Shown here: positions 15,961 through 27,379 of the stretch, piece after piece
Layout of the letters: the number at the start of each line of letters is the position of its first letter
How positions within the stretch are numbered: position 1 is the stretch's first letter
Source: Owenweeksia sp. TMED14
GTDB taxonomy: Bacteria; Bacteroidota; Bacteroidia; Flavobacteriales; Schleiferiaceae
Reading direction: 5' to 3'
Length of the DNA: 64,000 nucleotides
Assembly: GCA_949529985.1 (NCBI GenBank)
Contig: CATIRS010000040.1
Location: forward strand, 1-64,000
Notes under the pieces: model-generated
Told to the model about the DNA's origin: nothing
What the model saw: only the letters and a program-made list of their open reading frames with translations
Database searches by the model: none
Translations under genes and position numbers: made by a program

Positions 15961-18633
15961 ATGACTGTAAAGACACATAAACTGTTTTTTATTCTATTTT
16001 TCATAGGCATTACAAGTTTAAAGCCCGTTGCTGCTCAGCAGAGCTATGAATTCAAGGCATCTAACCTAGCAAAACTTTTAACTAATGTTGGCGATTCTTT
16101 GATAAATGGTTTTGCGGGAGGACTCAACAATCCTCAAATATTCAATCTAGACATCGATGGTGATGGCAATATAGATCTTTTAGCTTTTGATCGGGAGGGA
16201 AGTCGATGGCTACCTTTTAAAAGACGGCTAAATAGATGGAAATATGTTCCAGAATGGATTGCACTATTTCCATCTTGTAGCAACTGGGTAGATTTTGCTG
16301 ATTATAATTGTGACGGAATACCAGATCTTTTTTGTTCAACAAAAGGAAATGTTGGGGTGTATACAGGCAATAGAACCATGGGGAAAATCGAATTTAATTG
16401 GGCACTTGCAGGGCCATATTTATATTCGACATACCAAAGTGGGCAAACACCAGCAAACCTACTCGTAATAAGTTCAGACAGACCTGTAATAAAGGATGTA
16501 AATGGTGATGGAAATGTTGATATCTTAACTTTTGGTCAGCAAGCATCTGCAATTGAATTTCATGAAAATATTCAACCTTGTGGATTACAATTTGTAAAAA
16601 GCGATGCATGCTGGGGCGACTTTCTCGAAAACAATCTTTCAAATTCGTTAACTATTGATGCCTGCACGGGCAGCGCATCTCCAAGTCAATCTTTTTCAGA
16701 TAAACTAACTCACGCCGGATCCACCCTACTTGCTGCGGATCTTACAGGAAATGGTCTCCTTGATATTTTATTAGGCGATGTGAGTTTCAGCTCCGCTGTG
16801 GCAGGGTTTAATATTGGAAGCGTATCAACGGCTAATATAGAATCACAAGACTCAACCTGGCCAATTAATAACATCCCGGTAAATATGCCTGTATTTCCTG
16901 GCTTTTCATTCATCGATGGAAACGATGATGGACTTAAAGACATAATAGTTGCACCTAATATGCCTGCGGGAAGAAGTGATACATGCGTTTGGGCTTACAC
17001 AAACTCTGGAACTTCCTCAAACCCAATCTGGAATCTAACAGATTCAAGCTTTCTTCAAAGTGAAATGTATGATGCTGGAGATTATGCTATTCCAGAGCTT
17101 ATTGACATTAATAGTAATGGTTTATTAGATCTTATTGTAGGGACATCTTATGGAATTGAATTTTGGAAAAATATTGGATCTTCAAACCAACCTAAATGGC
17201 TCAAAACTTCCCTACCCTTCTCCGCTACTGCAAAAACTCAACTAACTTCTAATTGGTGCGCTCCAACTTGCGGAGATCTAAATGGAGATGGACTAGTAGA
17301 TTTAATTGTAGGAAGAGACGATGGTAGATTAACATATTTACAGAACTCAGGAAACTTCTTAAATCCTGCTTTTGAAGGAGCAAATATCGTTTATTTTCAA
17401 AATATTGATGTCGGAGACATGTCGAGCCCAGAGCTTGCGGACATAGACCAAGACGGAGATTTAGATCTGTTAATCGGAAATGAGCGAGGAAATGTAGCTT
17501 ATTACAAAAATACTTCTGGGAATTTTAGTTTAATAAATCAAAAATTTGGAGCCATTGATACTGACTTTAATAAAACGTATTCAGGAAGATCCATACCCCG
17601 ATATTGCGATATTGATGGAAAGCCTTTTCTAGCTGTTGGATCAGCAGATTCAGGAGTTTACCAAATGGATTCTTTGACATTTATAGTAAATTCCCCTTCA
17701 TTTATAAACCATATAGTTGGCAGCAGTACTACAACGACGAGCGGGCTGCTTGAAACCCCATGGGGGGGCTCAAAGCGAACAGGACGACATCAATACTTAT
17801 TTCACGCATCAGAACTACTAGCCTCAGGAGTTGCAGCCAGTAAAATAACTCACCTCAGCTTAAATGTAAATACTCCCAGCGGACCATATTTGAGCCAAGG
17901 CTTTAGCATTAGTATGAAACATGGAAATTCCGATAGCCTAAAAACTTTTTCAACGGGTTCGCAACTTTGCTACTCATATATTCATACACCATCTCTAGGT
18001 TGGAATACAATAACACTCCAACAGCCGTTTAATTACGATGGAAAAAGTAATTTAATAATCGAAATTTGCTTTTCAAAAAATGTACCTAGTTCTGATGTCC
18101 ATCTAACAGCACATACAACGTCGTTTCCCTCTCATGTTTTTGGAGATGTCTACAACAACAATTCAATTACTACTAATGGTTGTGTAATGCCAAAATTAGG
18201 GGGGGATAGCCTAAGACCAGATATGCGATTTACATTAATCCCAAGAATGCCCATTAGAAGAAAATTAATTCAGAATGGACGATTAAACGCTCCCGTGATA
18301 TCAGATATGAATGGAAATGGAAAACCTGAAATGGTTATGGGGGTCTCTACCGGCGGACTTTTATTTTATGCAGGAGACACAGCGACAATTGGAATTAAAA
18401 ATAATCACCTCCAGTCTTCAAACAATAAATTAAAAGCATACCCCAACCCTGGAACAAATGACCTCTTAATAGAGGGAATAGGAATTATTCAAATAGTAAA
18501 TGCTCAAGGAAAAATATTGTTTACTAAGCGAAATTTAAATAATCCAAAAAGAATCAATACCAGCAATTGGCCTACTGGCGTTTACTATATAAAGCTAGAA
18601 AAACAATATGAAATCTGGTGCAAGGGTCTCTAA
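15961..18633 (+). CDS. T9SS-exported FG-GAP/VCBS repeat protein with type A sorting domain
   Basis: An 890-residue surface or secreted protein. The signal peptide is about residues 1-25 (ending PVAAQ). At least eight Asp-rich FG-GAP/VCBS units follow, such as DIDGDGNIDLLAFD, DVNGDGNVDILTFG, DLNGDGLVDLIVGRDDG and DIDQDGDLDLLIGNERG; their DxDxDG loops would bind calcium and form a propeller. A separate beta-rich section occupies about 580-760. The C-terminal roughly 75 residues start KAYPNPGTNDLLIEG and contain GVYYIKLE, the T9SS type A sorting domain. This implies export by the system that the PorE-like protein may belong to. The ligand or enzymatic role is unknown. It is divergent from secDF. 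Confidence 0.85.
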   Translation: MTVKTHKLFFILFFIGITSLKPVAAQQSYEFKASNLAKLLTNVGDSLINGFAGGLNNPQIFNLDIDGDGNIDLLAFDREGSRWLPFKRRLNRWKYVPEWIALFPSCSNWVDFADYNCDGIPDLFCSTKGNVGVYTGNRTMGKIEFNWALAGPYLYSTYQSGQTPANLLVISSDRPVIKDVNGDGNVDILTFGQQASAIEFHENIQPCGLQFVKSDACWGDFLENNLSNSLTIDACTGSASPSQSFSDKLTHAGSTLLAADLTGNGLLDILLGDVSFSSAVAGFNIGSVSTANIESQDSTWPINNIPVNMPVFPGFSFIDGNDDGLKDIIVAPNMPAGRSDTCVWAYTNSGTSSNPIWNLTDSSFLQSEMYDAGDYAIPELIDINSNGLLDLIVGTSYGIEFWKNIGSSNQPKWLKTSLPFSATAKTQLTSNWCAPTCGDLNGDGLVDLIVGRDDGRLTYLQNSGNFLNPAFEGANIVYFQNIDVGDMSSPELADIDQDGDLDLLIGNERGNVAYYKNTSGNFSLINQKFGAIDTDFNKTYSGRSIPRYCDIDGKPFLAVGSADSGVYQMDSLTFIVNSPSFINHIVGSSTTTTSGLLETPWGGSKRTGRHQYLFHASELLASGVAASKITHLSLNVNTPSGPYLSQGFSISMKHGNSDSLKTFSTGSQLCYSYIHTPSLGWNTITLQQPFNYDGKSNLIIEICFSKNVPSSDVHLTAHTTSFPSHVFGDVYNNNSITTNGCVMPKLGGDSLRPDMRFTLIPRMPIRRKLIQNGRLNAPVISDMNGNGKPEMVMGVSTGGLLFYAGDTATIGIKNNHLQSSNNKLKAYPNPGTNDLLIEGIGIIQIVNAQGKILFTKRNLNNPKRINTSNWPTGVYYIKLEKQYEIWCKGL

Positions 18634-18740
18634 TATCACCGTTCAATTTGCTCCCTTAAGAACAACTGAACGGACTAAATTAAAAGGATAATTAAATTAA
18701 CTACAAAAAATTATTAATTAAGATAGATTTTTGAACACGA

Positions 18741-19676
18741 TCAAAAATCTTCTAGCACAGAATTCATAGAGCGAACAGCATCAGCGCTTTTAGCAAATGC
18801 TTCTTTCTCTGAATCATTTAGCTGATAATCTATAATTTTCTCCCATCCGCCTTTCCCAATTACAACAGGGACTCCTAAACAAATATCTGATTCTCCATAC
18901 TCCCCATCAAGATATACGCAACAAGGAAATATTCTCTTCTGATCGTTTACTATACTAGCTACTAGAGCAGCACCAGCAGCTCCCGGAGCATACCAAGCAG
19001 AAGTTCCAATTAGGCCAGTAAGAGTGGCCCCTCCAATCATTGTAGAAGCCTTCACCGCATTTAAATTCTCATTGGAAAGATGAGTTGATACGGGCGTAGA
19101 TTGGTAAGAGGCAAGACGAGTTAGAGGAATCATGGTTTTATCTCCATGACCACCAATGACAGAAGCCTGAAGATCGCTTGGTGGACAATCCAAAGCTTCA
19201 CTTAGGTAATATTTAAACCTACTTGAATCTAAAATACCTCCCATTCCAATAATTTTATTCTTTGACAAACCACTTTGTTTCACTGCCAAATATGTCATTG
19301 TATCCATTGGATTTGATATGACAACCACAACCGCTTCTGGAGACTCAGCTATAGATTGAGTAACAACACTTTTAACTATACCAGCATTTGTACCAATTAA
19401 TTCTTCTCTTGTCATTCCTGGCTTACGAGGCAAACCAGATGTTATAACAATCACTGCAGAATTAGATGTAGATTTATAATCATTAGTAACCCCTGTAACC
19501 TTCGTATGGAATCCGTGAAGGGTAGATGTTTGATTCATATCCATTGCCTTACCTTCTGCAAAGCCCTCCCTGATATCTAAGAGAACTAATTCTTCAGCAA
19601 GTTCCATTCTAACAATTGATTCCGCGCAGGTCGCTCCGACATTACCAGCTCCTATAACAGTTATTTTCATTTTCAT
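18741..19676 (-). CDS. mdh: malate dehydrogenase
   Basis: A 311-residue NAD-dependent LDH-like malate dehydrogenase of the TCA cycle. The Rossmann motif GAGNVGA is near residue 8. The substrate loop GLPRKPGMTREEL carries the Arg that favours malate over lactate. ISNPMD and the catalytic His in GGHGDKTM follow. Two possible starts (MKMKITV, ATGs at 19676 and 19670) differ by two residues. It lies 35 bases after gyrB, a pairing common in Flavobacteria, and no separate promoter box is visible. Confidence 0.95.
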   Translation of the reverse strand: MKMKITVIGAGNVGATCAESIVRMELAEELVLLDIREGFAEGKAMDMNQTSTLHGFHTKVTGVTNDYKSTSNSAVIVITSGLPRKPGMTREELIGTNAGIVKSVVTQSIAESPEAVVVVISNPMDTMTYLAVKQSGLSKNKIIGMGGILDSSRFKYYLSEALDCPPSDLQASVIGGHGDKTMIPLTRLASYQSTPVSTHLSNENLNAVKASTMIGGATLTGLIGTSAWYAPGAAGAALVASIVNDQKRIFPCCVYLDGEYGESDICLGVPVVIGKGGWEKIIDYQLNDSEKEAFAKSADAVRSMNSVLEDF

Positions 19677-19711
19677 TTTTTTCTTAGTACCTATCTTTTT
19701 AATAGAAAAAC

Positions 19712-21676
<1,965 letters not shown>

Positions 21677-21679
21677 TTA

Positions 21680-21713
21680 CAAAGATAACCTAGAGACTTT
21701 ACTTAAAGGCAAA
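21680..21713 (-). promoter_or_regulatory. promoter of gyrB-mdh
   Basis: On the minus strand TTTG (21710-21713) is followed after 22 bases by TATCTTTG (21680-21687), a full Bacteroidota -33/-7 pair. The start codon is 27 bases further on. Confidence 0.6.
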
Positions 21714-21793
21714 ATGAATCGAAAACAAGGGACCTTTATCAACATTTTTTCAACAAATACACACGAAAATATTCATCGATTTCAATAAAAAAC

Positions 21794-23512
21794 TTAAAAC
21801 TTGTAAACTAATCCTAAATTTGCCCTTCTTCCTTGAACCGCGTAGCCACTCCACCAGGAAGTGCGAGAATTAAAAATATTGTCAATTCTAAATGTTGCAT
21901 TTAACTGATCATTATAGGTGTAGACAACTGAAAACCTTCCATCCAAATAACTATCTAGCCGGGTATCCTGGCCATAAAAATTGCCCCACCTTTCACCATG
22001 CCGAATTACAGTAGATTCAAAACGAATTTTATCTTTTAGATTAAATAAAATCTGACAACCGATTTGAGATTCTGGCAAATGATATACTTTTTCATTAACA
22101 TCTTCTGGTCTAGATACAAATCTTAGAAGAGCAAAACCGCGAAGCTCCCAACCTAGACCATTCTGAAATGTTAATTCACCACTAGGCTCAATTGACTTCA
22201 TTTTGATATATTCCAAGAATAGTCTCCCCGAATCTATTACACTTGGAATAAATGCAGAATTCCTTATGGTCATGGCATAGTTCTCATACGATCTCACGCG
22301 CGCACCAAAACGGTATCCAACGGAGCTCGATAGTCTCCCGTTTGCTCCACCATAAATAGAACTTTTTCGAACGACTTGATACTCCGTTGACGATGCCAAA
22401 AATGGAACCTGATCAACCCTAGATCGCATTCCGTCATTTTCCGCACCTCCGTCTAATCCAAAATAAATATTTAGAACATTTTTTACCAAAGGGAATTCAG
22501 CATGCATAATGGGAGGTAAATAGGGGCGATCAACCATATTACCATTAGCTGTAAGACCTGTGAAAATAATATTTAAACCTATTTTAAAACTCAAATTTCC
22601 AATGCTATCTGAGATGGCAGGAACAAACTGAGCTGACCAAAAAGTGTTAGATATTAATTCTCCTGAAGTATCAATACGCGCGGTCCCTGACAATCTATTT
22701 AAACTAGTTATGAAAGGCAATTCTATAAATATATCTTGCACAGGAAGCCTCCATTCCAAAGCAGAATAAACTCCTGTTTCAACTTGCCTCCCGCCCTGAT
22801 CAATCCAATGATGAGAGCGAACGTGAGCACTTTGAAAAATTTGTTTTCTTCTATTTCCCGAATGCATGTATGTTCCTTCTGCTTGATAATCCTGTATCCA
22901 TCGACCAGGAGATTTTTTAATAGTATCTGCATCATTAAAACCATCAACTAAGGGTTGTCCATAAAATGAATAACGGTTCCAATCTGCAGAAGCTCGAGTA
23001 AGGAGTCGACCTCTACCAATTACTCTATTATAATGACCACTCAAGCCATTTTCAAACCAGCTAGCGTTTTTAAATACTGACATTTGTTGACCCTGAGAAT
23101 TTTTAGATTTAAAACCTGAAAAGGTTGAAAAATGATGTCCCTGAAGACCCCAAGTAATAACTGGGCTTCTGGCATTTCCTATTGCAAAGCCAGCGCGCGT
23201 AGTTGAATAATTACCCGCAGCCAGCATAACTGTATTACTCGGCAAACGGTATAATTTAGTTCTTGCGATTTTAATTGAAGGAATCAACTCCATTTCAGAA
23301 GATGGAATCAATGTTCGAGACCTAAGCTCGATATCAACACTTAGCTTCTCAACGTTTGTATCCCTAATACTTGGTTGTCCTGTAATTTTTATAGCCTGAG
23401 CCACTTCAGCTTTATATTTCTCTTTAACGGAAATATCTACTCCACTTAAAACAGGTTGAGCAATCAAATACAGAGCGTAAATGTTAAAAAACAAAAATAT
23501 TATCTGCTTCAT
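21794..23512 (-). CDS. outer-membrane beta-barrel protein, TonB-receptor-like but without a recognisable plug
   Basis: A 572-residue exported protein with an N-terminal signal (MKQIIFLFFNIYALYLIAQP). After a roughly 90-residue periplasmic segment, the rest consists of alternating amphipathic strands ending in LGLVYKF, an outer-membrane barrel C-terminus with terminal Phe. INATFRIDNIFN-like wording near the end (ATFRIDNIFNS) recalls TonB-dependent receptors, but no plug motif and no carboxypeptidase-regulatory domain are seen, and it is shorter than normal receptors. Its ATG overlaps the stop of the large TPR gene (ATGA), so the two are made together. Function unknown; an envelope complex with the TPR protein is the natural guess. 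Confidence 0.65.
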   Translation of the reverse strand: MKQIIFLFFNIYALYLIAQPVLSGVDISVKEKYKAEVAQAIKITGQPSIRDTNVEKLSVDIELRSRTLIPSSEMELIPSIKIARTKLYRLPSNTVMLAAGNYSTTRAGFAIGNARSPVITWGLQGHHFSTFSGFKSKNSQGQQMSVFKNASWFENGLSGHYNRVIGRGRLLTRASADWNRYSFYGQPLVDGFNDADTIKKSPGRWIQDYQAEGTYMHSGNRRKQIFQSAHVRSHHWIDQGGRQVETGVYSALEWRLPVQDIFIELPFITSLNRLSGTARIDTSGELISNTFWSAQFVPAISDSIGNLSFKIGLNIIFTGLTANGNMVDRPYLPPIMHAEFPLVKNVLNIYFGLDGGAENDGMRSRVDQVPFLASSTEYQVVRKSSIYGGANGRLSSSVGYRFGARVRSYENYAMTIRNSAFIPSVIDSGRLFLEYIKMKSIEPSGELTFQNGLGWELRGFALLRFVSRPEDVNEKVYHLPESQIGCQILFNLKDKIRFESTVIRHGERWGNFYGQDTRLDSYLDGRFSVVYTYNDQLNATFRIDNIFNSRTSWWSGYAVQGRRANLGLVYKF

Positions 23513-26500
23513 GGTAACTCATCTATTTTTACTACAGCCGAATCTAAATCCTGAGCCAATTCAATAGCTTTCAACTCTTGCTTAAGAACTTTAGCTTCTT
23601 CAACTAAATCGGCATTATAATCCTCAGATATTAAAAAATCTAGTGTATAAATAGCTTGAAAATCATCTTCTAAACTAGAGTAGTTTTTAGCAAGGGTTAT
23701 TAAAGCTTTATATCGCCAATCTACTTCTGAGGGTAGATTATCGATCAGCCAAAATATTTCCTCATTTGAAGCTAAAAATGATTTGTCTTTGTTAAGAAAA
23801 TATGCAAGAAAATAGGAAGCCTCAGCTTGAGCAGAACTTGACCCCACTTTTTTCAGAACACTGTAGGCCTTAGACGCTTTTAATTGAAGTTCTTCAAGTT
23901 CAAGAGATAATTCTAAATTATTATTTTGAGGAATTGCTTTAGCCCATAAATCGTGAGCATTTCTTGCAATATATAATCGCGCCTCTACTCTGATTTCAGG
24001 AGTGTTTCTTTCATCTGAAGCGACGACCTCAGCATAAGCATGTGCAACTTCCAAATCTCTTTTTTCTTGATGGACTCTCATTAATGCAACATTGGCTTCC
24101 CTTAATAATTGAGGATCATCAGAGAGACTCAACAGTCTCTCTGCAGAATTCTGCATCTCAGTTAAGTTATTCTTTTGAGATGATATTCTTAGAACCCATG
24201 CCCATGCATTAATACTGTATTCACTGATGGGGTATTGCGTTACTTTTCGATAAAAATTTAACGCATTATCAATATCATTCTCTTGCCTGGAGCACTCGGC
24301 AACATAATGAGATGCGTTTAAAGCAAAAAAACCGTCAGGATAACGTTTAAGATAATTTAAAAATGATACCGATGCATCTTTAAGTTTCTTCTGAGCATAT
24401 TTATCCAATCCTGACATATAAGCCACAGAATCCAATTCTGACGCTCGTATTGTGGAAAAATCAATTCCATTTACCCACTCTAAATAATCTTCAAGTCGAT
24501 TTGCCTCATCAAAAACAGATCGCGATGAGGCGATCGCTTCTTTAGACTCCAAAGTCCCAGGATAAAGGCTAATAACACTCTTAAATGTTAGAATCGAAAC
24601 ATCAAGTCTACCATCATTTCTTTGAGCAATAGCTTGATTTAGAAGAGAGCGACGAGCTTTTTCTAAATTTGGATTCCTTCGCACATATTCAATAAAAGAA
24701 CTTTCCGCACCAATATTATCTCCAATTTGCAATTGAGTTTTACCTAACTCATAAATCGCTTCAATAGAATACTTACCCCCAAAGGCATCGCTTCGAGTTT
24801 CCTTAGCCGATAAAGCCGTTAATAGAGCTATTTTCTCTTGATCTCTCCCGAGAAGCCCCAGGCATAAACTCTGTTGATAATCAGCGTAACTAGCATAAGA
24901 ATTATTAAAAGAACTAGATTTTTTTGAAAATTTATTATAAAATTCACGAGCTAACGAATGCTTGCCTAAAAGAAAATATAAATCAGCCAGACGGAGCATA
25001 GCATCGGCATTTTTTTTATCATTTGATTTAGCATCTTGGATATAAATACGAAACGCTGCAGCTGCATCTTCTAATTTATTTAGCTTGTAAAGACAGTAGG
25101 CTTTATTGTACAGACTGATAGGACGCTCTGAGAGGGAATATGATCCCGGTGTCTTGAGGAATGATTCAAATTGAGCAAGCGCTTCTTGAGAATCACCCTT
25201 TTTAAAAGCCAATTCACCCATCCAAAAATGAGCCAAGGCTACAAAGGTTAAATTCTGAGGATAAGTAAGTGATTTATTAAAATATTCCTTTGTTTTTTTC
25301 CAACTACCACTGTGATACAATTCTACTGCACGATAATAAGAAACTCTTTGGTAAGCCTCTCTCATTGCCATTGATGCCATTCCAGTTTCAACTATAGCCT
25401 GCATAGCTCTTGAATAATCTTTTGAAGTAATATAAAGATTTGCTAAATATTCATTTACTTCTCTACTATGCTCAGTGTCTGGAAAATCCAGTAAAAACTG
25501 TTTAAAAGCAGAAATAGCATTGCCAAATGGACTTGAACTTAGATAGGTCAACTTAGCCATATTAAAAGTCGATTCTTCTTTAATTATCACATCTTTCGCA
25601 ATTTGACTTACGGCGCGAAAAGCAGAAAGAGCATATTCACTCTGATTCTCTTTAACATAACAATTGGCTAAAAGGTATAAAGCAAACTCTGAAACCTCCC
25701 CCTTTGTAGAAGTGATTTTGTTAAGACTTTGAATCGCTTCTTTAAAACGTTTTGCCTTCGATAAAACGACACCTAATTCATAATAATCAGAGGCAGTCAT
25801 TTTACCCCCGCGATCTTTATGCATCATCAAATAAGGTAAGGCTTCTTCATATCTCTTTTTCCGAAAAAGACTTTGGCCAATAAGTTTTGATATCTCTGGT
25901 GTTCGTTTTACACTCGCCTCCTTTAAAAGAGATTCTCCTAATTTTAGAAGTTCATCGTCCATTTGCCTTCTAGCATATATTTGAGCCAAATAGTAAGGAA
26001 CAACAAATCCAAAATCCGGATGATCTATTAAGGGTTCTAAATTCTCTAGTGCCGTTATATCATTTGTATCGAGATATGCTATGTGTCCATAATAGTATTG
26101 CGATGATAAAGCTATCTCAAATTTCGATGATTTTGAAGCAGAAAATTGTGCTCGAGACATTTCATAATCTTTGAGCATGAAGAGAGAATAACCAAGCTTA
26201 AATTGTAACTCAGCACGTTGTTTTTTTGGCAAACTCATACCGTCTAAACGACGCAACCAATCCCTTGCATCTTTATATTTACGTCGGTTAAAAGAATAAT
26301 CAGCAATTTCTAAAATCACTTCTTTGCGTCTCGCAGAAGTAGGGTAAACATCAAGAAATGTTAAAACCTGATCTCCTGCATCTCTATTCATTAACCTAAT
26401 AGAACACAGAACTCGGAAAAAATTACTTTGTTCTGCTATATCGGTTTCTACATCAACGGATCTTATGACTCTTCTGAAACCTTCAGCCGCTGGTCCATAA

Positions 26501-26628
26501 AGTCCTCTATCAAATAAAGCCCTACTGTCCGCGTAAAAAGATTGAGGCGTCGCATGAGAGAAGGGCGCCTGTCCACTCGCGATGAAAGTAAACAAAAAGA
26601 ATATCAGAGTTAAAAATCTTCGCATCAT
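23509..26628 (-). CDS. large periplasmic tetratricopeptide-repeat protein
   Basis: A 1039-residue exported protein (signal about 1-20, MMRRFLTLIFFLFTFIASGQ) made almost wholly of TPR and Sel1-like helix pairs. Examples are AAEGFRRVIRSVD, YSFNRRKYKDARDWLRRLD, YKLNKLEDAAAAFRIYIQDA and YRKVTQYPISEYSINAWAW. Such proteins act as scaffolds in the periplasm or at the outer membrane, for example SprE/PorW in gliding and T9SS, but no lipobox Cys is present here and identity with SprE is not shown. It is followed by a coupled beta-barrel gene. It is divergent from the FtsE-like ATPase gene, which in related genomes is often nearby. Confidence 0.75.
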   Translation of the reverse strand: MMRRFLTLIFFLFTFIASGQAPFSHATPQSFYADSRALFDRGLYGPAAEGFRRVIRSVDVETDIAEQSNFFRVLCSIRLMNRDAGDQVLTFLDVYPTSARRKEVILEIADYSFNRRKYKDARDWLRRLDGMSLPKKQRAELQFKLGYSLFMLKDYEMSRAQFSASKSSKFEIALSSQYYYGHIAYLDTNDITALENLEPLIDHPDFGFVVPYYLAQIYARRQMDDELLKLGESLLKEASVKRTPEISKLIGQSLFRKKRYEEALPYLMMHKDRGGKMTASDYYELGVVLSKAKRFKEAIQSLNKITSTKGEVSEFALYLLANCYVKENQSEYALSAFRAVSQIAKDVIIKEESTFNMAKLTYLSSSPFGNAISAFKQFLLDFPDTEHSREVNEYLANLYITSKDYSRAMQAIVETGMASMAMREAYQRVSYYRAVELYHSGSWKKTKEYFNKSLTYPQNLTFVALAHFWMGELAFKKGDSQEALAQFESFLKTPGSYSLSERPISLYNKAYCLYKLNKLEDAAAAFRIYIQDAKSNDKKNADAMLRLADLYFLLGKHSLAREFYNKFSKKSSSFNNSYASYADYQQSLCLGLLGRDQEKIALLTALSAKETRSDAFGGKYSIEAIYELGKTQLQIGDNIGAESSFIEYVRRNPNLEKARRSLLNQAIAQRNDGRLDVSILTFKSVISLYPGTLESKEAIASSRSVFDEANRLEDYLEWVNGIDFSTIRASELDSVAYMSGLDKYAQKKLKDASVSFLNYLKRYPDGFFALNASHYVAECSRQENDIDNALNFYRKVTQYPISEYSINAWAWVLRISSQKNNLTEMQNSAERLLSLSDDPQLLREANVALMRVHQEKRDLEVAHAYAEVVASDERNTPEIRVEARLYIARNAHDLWAKAIPQNNNLELSLELEELQLKASKAYSVLKKVGSSSAQAEASYFLAYFLNKDKSFLASNEEIFWLIDNLPSEVDWRYKALITLAKNYSSLEDDFQAIYTLDFLISEDYNADLVEEAKVLKQELKAIELAQDLDSAVVKIDELP

Positions 26629-26695
26629 CTGAGCATAAAGGTAGTTCGGACCAACAAAATCCGCTTAATTTGTATCATAAATCATACCTATATAA

Positions 26696-27379
26696 ATGCA
26701 AAATCCGATTTTAGACCTCAAAAAAGCAGATATATATCAAGGTAATCACTTGATATTAAAAGATATAAGCCTTAAGTTAAACAGAGGAGATTTTGTCTAT
26801 TTAATTGGTTCAACAGGGTCTGGGAAGTCTAGTTTACTTAAAACTTTGTATGCTGACATCCCCCTGAACTATGGTGAAGGTATAATAGCGGACTACGATT
26901 TGCGAAAATTAAAGGATGCCGACATACCGTTTTTAAGACGAAAACTAGGAATTGTTTTCCAAGATTTTCAATTATTAATGGATCGAAGCGTATTTAATAA
27001 CCTTAATTTCGTTTTGGAGGCCACCGGACAATTGAAAAAAAGTCAAAATTCGGAGAGAATACAACATGTTCTAGATCGGGTTGGAATGGCCACTAAAGAG
27101 CATAAAATGCCATATCAGCTATCCGGAGGAGAACAACAAAGAATTGCAATTGCTAGGTCATTACTAAATGACCCCCCATTAATTTTAGCAGATGAACCGA
27201 CGGGTAATTTAGACCCTCACACATCAGAAGAAATAATGCATCTTTTAGAAGAGATTTCCGCATCGGGACAAACAATTTTAATGGCAACACACGACTATGC
27301 ACTTCTTCTTAAGTTCCCCCATTCCACTTGGAAATGCTCTAACGGAAGTATTTCAACTACAGTCCAAAGAACTTTATGA
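26696..27379 (+). CDS. ftsE: ABC transporter ATP-binding protein, FtsE-like
   Basis: A 227-residue ATPase with Walker A GSTGSGKSSLLK near residue 38, Q-loop FQDFQLL, signature LSGGEQQRIAIARSLL, Walker B LILADEPTGNLDP and H-loop ATHDYALL. Size and sequence fit FtsE, partner of FtsX in activating cell-wall hydrolysis at division. No FtsX gene is in the window, so the LolD/MacB-type role cannot be excluded. Its stop codon directly abuts the stop codon of the convergent glycosyltransferase gene. Confidence 0.8.
   Translation: MQNPILDLKKADIYQGNHLILKDISLKLNRGDFVYLIGSTGSGKSSLLKTLYADIPLNYGEGIIADYDLRKLKDADIPFLRRKLGIVFQDFQLLMDRSVFNNLNFVLEATGQLKKSQNSERIQHVLDRVGMATKEHKMPYQLSGGEQQRIAIARSLLNDPPLILADEPTGNLDPHTSEEIMHLLEEISASGQTILMATHDYALLLKFPHSTWKCSNGSISTTVQRTL

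Noticed and set aside
18637-18676. CCGTTCA ... TGAACGG inverted repeat between the FG-GAP gene and mdh
   Set aside because: Seven-base arms around a loop of over 20 bases with no T-run; too weak to call a terminator.
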